From: Opitutales bacterium
GTDB lineage: Bacteria > Verrucomicrobiota > Verrucomicrobiia > Opitutales > Oceanipulchritudinaceae
Reading direction: 5' to 3'
DNA: 8,949 nucleotides
Assembly: GCA_007123395.1 (NCBI GenBank)
Contig: SKLD01000261.1
Coordinates: forward strand, 1-8,949
Shown here in pieces: positions 6,901-8,949 of this stretch. How positions within the stretch are numbered: position 1 is the first letter of the stretch; the number at the start of each line of letters is the position of its first letter. The notes under the pieces were generated by a model that was given only the letters and a program-made list of their open reading frames with translations, searched no databases and had not been told where the DNA came from. Made by a program: the position numbers and the translations under genes.

Positions 6901-7706
6901 CGGATGTCGATTTCGGCGAAGTCCTCATTGTCGGCGGAACGCTTCCGGCGCAGGACCGCGAACGGGTGGAAGGTTACCTCGCGCACAAGTGGGGTCTCGC
7001 GCAACAATTACCCGCCACCCATACTTACAGGTCGACTCCGCCGGTCACGGGGGAAGCCACGGTCCAGCTCAGCGGCACAGCGCAAGGCGGGGTGGGGGAT
7101 CACCTTGAACACTCGTGGAGTTTGGTCGCGGGACCCGCCGCGGTCACGTTTTCCGACCGGGCGAGCTTGCAGACTTCTGTTACCTTCACCCGCGTCGGCA
7201 CCTATACCTTGCGCCTAACAAGCGAAGACACCGTTGGATCCAGCTTCGGCGAGGTGGTCGTGACCGTTGGCTATGAGAGCGGAACCGTGGCCTTCGAGCT
7301 TTGGGCAGGTCAGGATACGATTACCTTTGAAGGCGATGCCAATAACGATGGCATCGCCGACGGCTTGGCGTGGTTGCTGGGTGCCCGCGATCCCCTTGAG
7401 GATGCGGAGGCCCTGCTGCCGGTGGGCACACTCAACGAAAATAGCGGCGAGATCGAATTCAACTTCAGTCTGCTCAGCGAAGCCATGCGCGGAGCAGCCC
7501 CGGTCAAACTGCAATACAGTTCCGATCTCCTCAACTGGACAACGGTGCCGGTGCCGGCAAGGAGCGGCGTATCCAACGGAGTTGAATTCATTGTCACACC
7601 GATGGAGTTGGTGCAGGATGTCGTGGCGATTTTGCCGCAAATCGAGGAAGCCGGTGGCAGCCCTGTTTTTGTGCGGATGATCGGTGCATTGGAAGATATT
7701 CCTTGA
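3972..7706 (+). CDS. Secreted beta-helix protein, paralogue of the upstream gene, with an extra N-terminal beta-rich domain
   Basis: A predicted extracellular polysaccharide-active enzyme of 1244 residues. No clear Shine-Dalgarno site precedes ATG 3972; ATG 3990 (MNCLFFTRLL) would give a neater signal peptide and is an alternative. Modules in order: Sec signal (cleavage near residue 34, ASA-VEV); an uncharacterised beta-rich domain (about 35-145) absent from the upstream paralogue; a GNRIPDFSGVGYRGG segment (166-180); a pectate-lyase-superfamily helix (GDATERIQAAI near 197, then VVLRGVGAG) to about 675; an InlB repeat (677-752, WNTAPDGSG); LamG (about 780-1020, AAWFDAADAA, WSDKSGNNNH, YLAHKWGL at 1002); PKD (about 1025-1100); a calcium-loop-like DANNDGIAD (1122-1130); and a terminal beta domain ending FVRMIG. 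EPHHRWS (566-572) and GTGHGW (596-601) are candidate catalytic blocks. The esterase gene follows after 31 bases, suggesting co-transcription. The substrate is unknown. Confidence 0.85.
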   Translation: MLILHSMNCLFFTRLLRSFVPGVLCLTLLAAASAVEVEVMHPTMDQRIGYPAIITPGGELPSLTVRSAVGGRLRGAVYFSETGELLQTLPPRTLVPNEAATVTLSGDLPPEGVYRIDLRIREDDELIFLGSYYFSVLDVDALPGNHSVVAHPGPRERMRYIPDVRGNRIPDFSGVGYRGGADLPEVPTVLTLQPESGDATERIQAAIDEVSSRTPDANGFRGALELAAGLYEIEGTLRIRTSGVVLRGVGAGPLREFKLNPSDDLSLEEWRASMEDTTATILVATGPEHRVLLTIAGDSGIDVEEETTREIIDDYVPVGRRWFYVEDASPFSVGDTVQVERRGNADWISYIKMDQIPPRPDGGTITQWPPFDLFFQFTIIAIDGNRITLDSGLVSAIEQRWGGGSIRRFSEGGRIRESGVEDLRAVSFWQLDENGNDDTRHADQFVVFNRMRDGWVRGVAAEHFVLRVAGTFLTGRESTGVTFLDSSALSAGRQFYQGVGYDSSGRTNLETGIYVGRYGFHFSGQNGLVRNCYATNMRHAFVVSSRVAGPNVFSDSEATANLTFSEPHHRWSVGGLYDNIIHETSAIAFMNRLRYGTGHGWAAANYVAWNTRGGLIVEQPPTAQNWGIGHVGNRQNGPFHSWNLQNYGWSYGYVESLGQHVEPASLYTAQVEQRFKLDVIYLANGGDREAVPVDTSTPYAPGDLVTVLHPGGLERTHFTFAGWNTAPDGSGTHFEPGSTFVINAGTTLFAQWDYVMEVDAGPDQLAALTDVRLWTPASMDSAAWFDAADAATITSDAGSVSQWSDKSGNNNHASQETTANRPTAGTATIGGLPAISFRAGLQQYLSAPDSASLNLDDTGGANVFAVFNFGEWIDQGSTWNAPLSKGVILPAIGAYGIRLGDLNEIGFKAAAGLEIHGEVGFLRRDLLFSGTRNDEALSSHLYLQGGLIESGMTEQAIVSDNDFPLYFGRDPSSARYTDVDFGEVLIVGGTLPAQDRERVEGYLAHKWGLAQQLPATHTYRSTPPVTGEATVQLSGTAQGGVGDHLEHSWSLVAGPAAVTFSDRASLQTSVTFTRVGTYTLRLTSEDTVGSSFGEVVVTVGYESGTVAFELWAGQDTITFEGDANNDGIADGLAWLLGARDPLEDAEALLPVGTLNENSGEIEFNFSLLSEAMRGAAPVKLQYSSDLLNWTTVPVPARSGVSNGVEFIVTPMELVQDVVAILPQIEEAGGSPVFVRMIGALEDIP
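6003..7419 (+). repeat. Paralogous 3' module, copy B (InlB repeat to calcium-loop motif)
   Basis: This is the partner of the segment at 2111-3524. The run 7329-7412 is identical to 3434-3517, third codon positions included, while the sequence just downstream (from about 7420) diverges abruptly even though it encodes the same type of terminal domain. Confidence 0.85.
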
Positions 7707-7726
7707 GACAGACCCCGTTCCAAGCT

Positions 7727-7730
7727 GAGG
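7727..7730 (+). promoter_or_regulatory. Ribosome-binding site of the esterase gene
   Basis: GAGG lies 7 bases before the ATG at 7738, inside the 31-base gap after the preceding stop. With no terminator or promoter visible in that gap, it supports translation of the esterase from a shared transcript. Confidence 0.6.
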
Positions 7731-7737
7731 CCACTTT

Positions 7738-8949
7738 ATGAATGAACTCCATTACCCTTCCCGTTTGCGGCTCGCGTTGCCTTTCCTTGCGTCAATTCTC
7801 GCTCTCGTTGGGTTGGCGCAGGCCCAACCCGGCGGGGCCGGGCCGACCCGTCTGGCCGGCATCTTCGGGGACAACATGGTCCTGCAACGCGAAGCGCGGG
7901 TGAATGTGTGGGGCTGGGATGCCCCCGGCACGCGCATCCAGCTTTCCTCCAGTTGGGGGGCGACTGCGGAGGCCACGGCCGATGAATCCGGCTACTGGAA
8001 GGCGGTTCTGGAGACAGCCGAAGCCGGTGGTCCCCACGTCCTCACCGTTGAGGGAGTGGATACCGTCCATGTGCGGAACATTCTCCTTGGCGAGGTTTGG
8101 CTCGCTTCGGGCCAGTCGAATATGGAGATGCCGATGCGGGGCTTCGGCAACCAGCCGATCACCGACAGCCAGCGCGAGTTGCTCAACGCCAACAAACCCA
8201 TGATCCGGACCTTCCGCGTGGAGCGCACCCGGAGTGATGAACCGGCACGGGAACTCAACGGGACATGGCACGTCAGCTCTCCGGCGACGCTCAAAGAGTT
8301 CAGCGCGGTGGCTTATTTTTTCGCCGACACCCTCCTCGGCCAGCTCGATGTGCCCATCGGTATGATCGGTTCCTATTGGGGCGGAACGGTGATTGAAGCA
8401 TGGATGAAGGAAGAGGTTCTGGCCGGGAATTTTGCCGATGAAGAGTTGCACACACCGGGACGCCAACCCGGCCGCTCCACGCTCTACAACGGCATGATCC
8501 ATCCCCTCATTCCCTTCACCATCAAGGGGGTCATCTGGTATCAGGGCGAGTCCAACCGCCACCGGCCGCAGTATTACCGGCGGCTTCTCGCCGCCATGGT
8601 GGAGAGTTGGCGCACGGAGTGGCGGCAGGGCGACTTCCCCTTCTATTACGTGCAGATTTCGCCTTATGATTACGACGGGCGTCACGCCGTTGGCACCGCC
8701 CTCTTGCGCGAGGCCCAACTGCAGGCCCTCGACGATATCCCCAACGCGGGCATGGTCGTGAGTCTCGATTACGGCAACTGCCTCTGTATCCATCCTTTCG
8801 ATAAGCGACCCATCGGCGAGCGCCTTGCTTACTGGGCTCTGAAGCACCAATACGGTTTTGATTTCCTGCAGGCGGCGGGGCCCGTCCTCCGCGAAATGAC
8901 CATCGAAGGCAACCAGGCGATACTTTCTTTCGATAATGCGCCCAACGGG
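7738..8949 (+). CDS. Secreted sialate O-acetylesterase family (SASA, SGNH-like) carbohydrate esterase, 3' end outside window
   Basis: The frame is open from ATG 7738 to the window end (404 codons, no stop). The first 29 residues form a Sec signal peptide (hydrophobic core LPFLASILALVGLA, cleavage near AQA-QP). The mature start TRLAGIFGDNMVLQR and the following beta-sandwich are typical of the family. GEVWLASGQSNMEM carries the likely nucleophile Ser127 in GQSN; GVIWYQGESN (264-273) is the conserved oxyanion-side block; IHPFDKRPIGERLA holds the likely catalytic His352. The family removes O-acetyl groups from sialic acid or, in plant- and algal-polymer degraders, from acetylated polysaccharides. 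Next to two secreted beta-helix proteins, a polysaccharide deacetylase role is more likely than sialic acid metabolism (inference). The residue two before His352 is Cys350, where a DIHP form is common as I recall. The C-terminal end cannot be judged. Confidence 0.9.
   Translation, partial: MNELHYPSRLRLALPFLASILALVGLAQAQPGGAGPTRLAGIFGDNMVLQREARVNVWGWDAPGTRIQLSSSWGATAEATADESGYWKAVLETAEAGGPHVLTVEGVDTVHVRNILLGEVWLASGQSNMEMPMRGFGNQPITDSQRELLNANKPMIRTFRVERTRSDEPARELNGTWHVSSPATLKEFSAVAYFFADTLLGQLDVPIGMIGSYWGGTVIEAWMKEEVLAGNFADEELHTPGRQPGRSTLYNGMIHPLIPFTIKGVIWYQGESNRHRPQYYRRLLAAMVESWRTEWRQGDFPFYYVQISPYDYDGRHAVGTALLREAQLQALDDIPNAGMVVSLDYGNCLCIHPFDKRPIGERLAYWALKHQYGFDFLQAAGPVLREMTIEGNQAILSFDNAPNG

Noticed and set aside
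7792..8850. 352-codon open frame on the minus strand
   Set aside because: It is fully antisense to the well-supported esterase frame, whose GQSNMEM, WYQGESN and IHP motifs fix the coding strand.

Overview
The window looks like part of a polysaccharide-degradation locus from a Verrucomicrobiota bacterium, most likely of the Opitutae/Puniceicoccales type. This placement is inferred from protein style: very large Sec-secreted beta-helix proteins, InlB-type repeats, LamG modules ending in a YLAHKWGL block, a C-terminal module with a calcium-loop-like DxNNDG motif followed by a short beta domain ending FVRLIG, and a Trp/Tyr-rich C-terminal tail on the first gene. GC is high (about 60% by eye). No rRNA, tRNA, CRISPR array, insertion sequence or phage gene was seen.

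Layout, all on the + strand: (1) 1-342, the 3' end of a secreted protein with two 70-residue-spaced tail repeats. (2) A 106-base gap holding a strong GNRA-capped hairpin (395-429) just before a good Shine-Dalgarno site. (3) 449-3808, a 1119-residue secreted pectate-lyase-superfamily beta-helix protein. (4) A 163-base gap with a possible terminator and a weak promoter-like element. (5) 3972-7706, a 1244-residue paralogue with an extra N-terminal beta-rich domain. (6) A 31-base gap with a Shine-Dalgarno site. (7) 7738-8949, a secreted sialate O-acetylesterase-family (SASA) carbohydrate esterase that runs off the window end.

The two beta-helix proteins share one C-terminal chassis: InlB repeat, LamG-like lectin domain, PKD/Ig-like domain, calcium-loop motif and terminal beta domain. 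DNA identity between the copies peaks in an 84-base perfect match (3434-3517 and 7329-7412) and falls away on both sides, which suggests gene conversion or a recently exchanged module. In both proteins the lectin module appears to sit inside the PKD domain, after its first strand. The catalytic helices are far more diverged but keep an aligned His-rich block and a GTxGH/GTGHGW block that may form the active site. A plausible working model, by inference, is that the esterase removes acetyl groups from a complex, perhaps marine, polysaccharide while the two beta-helix enzymes cleave its backbone. The true substrate cannot be read from the sequence.
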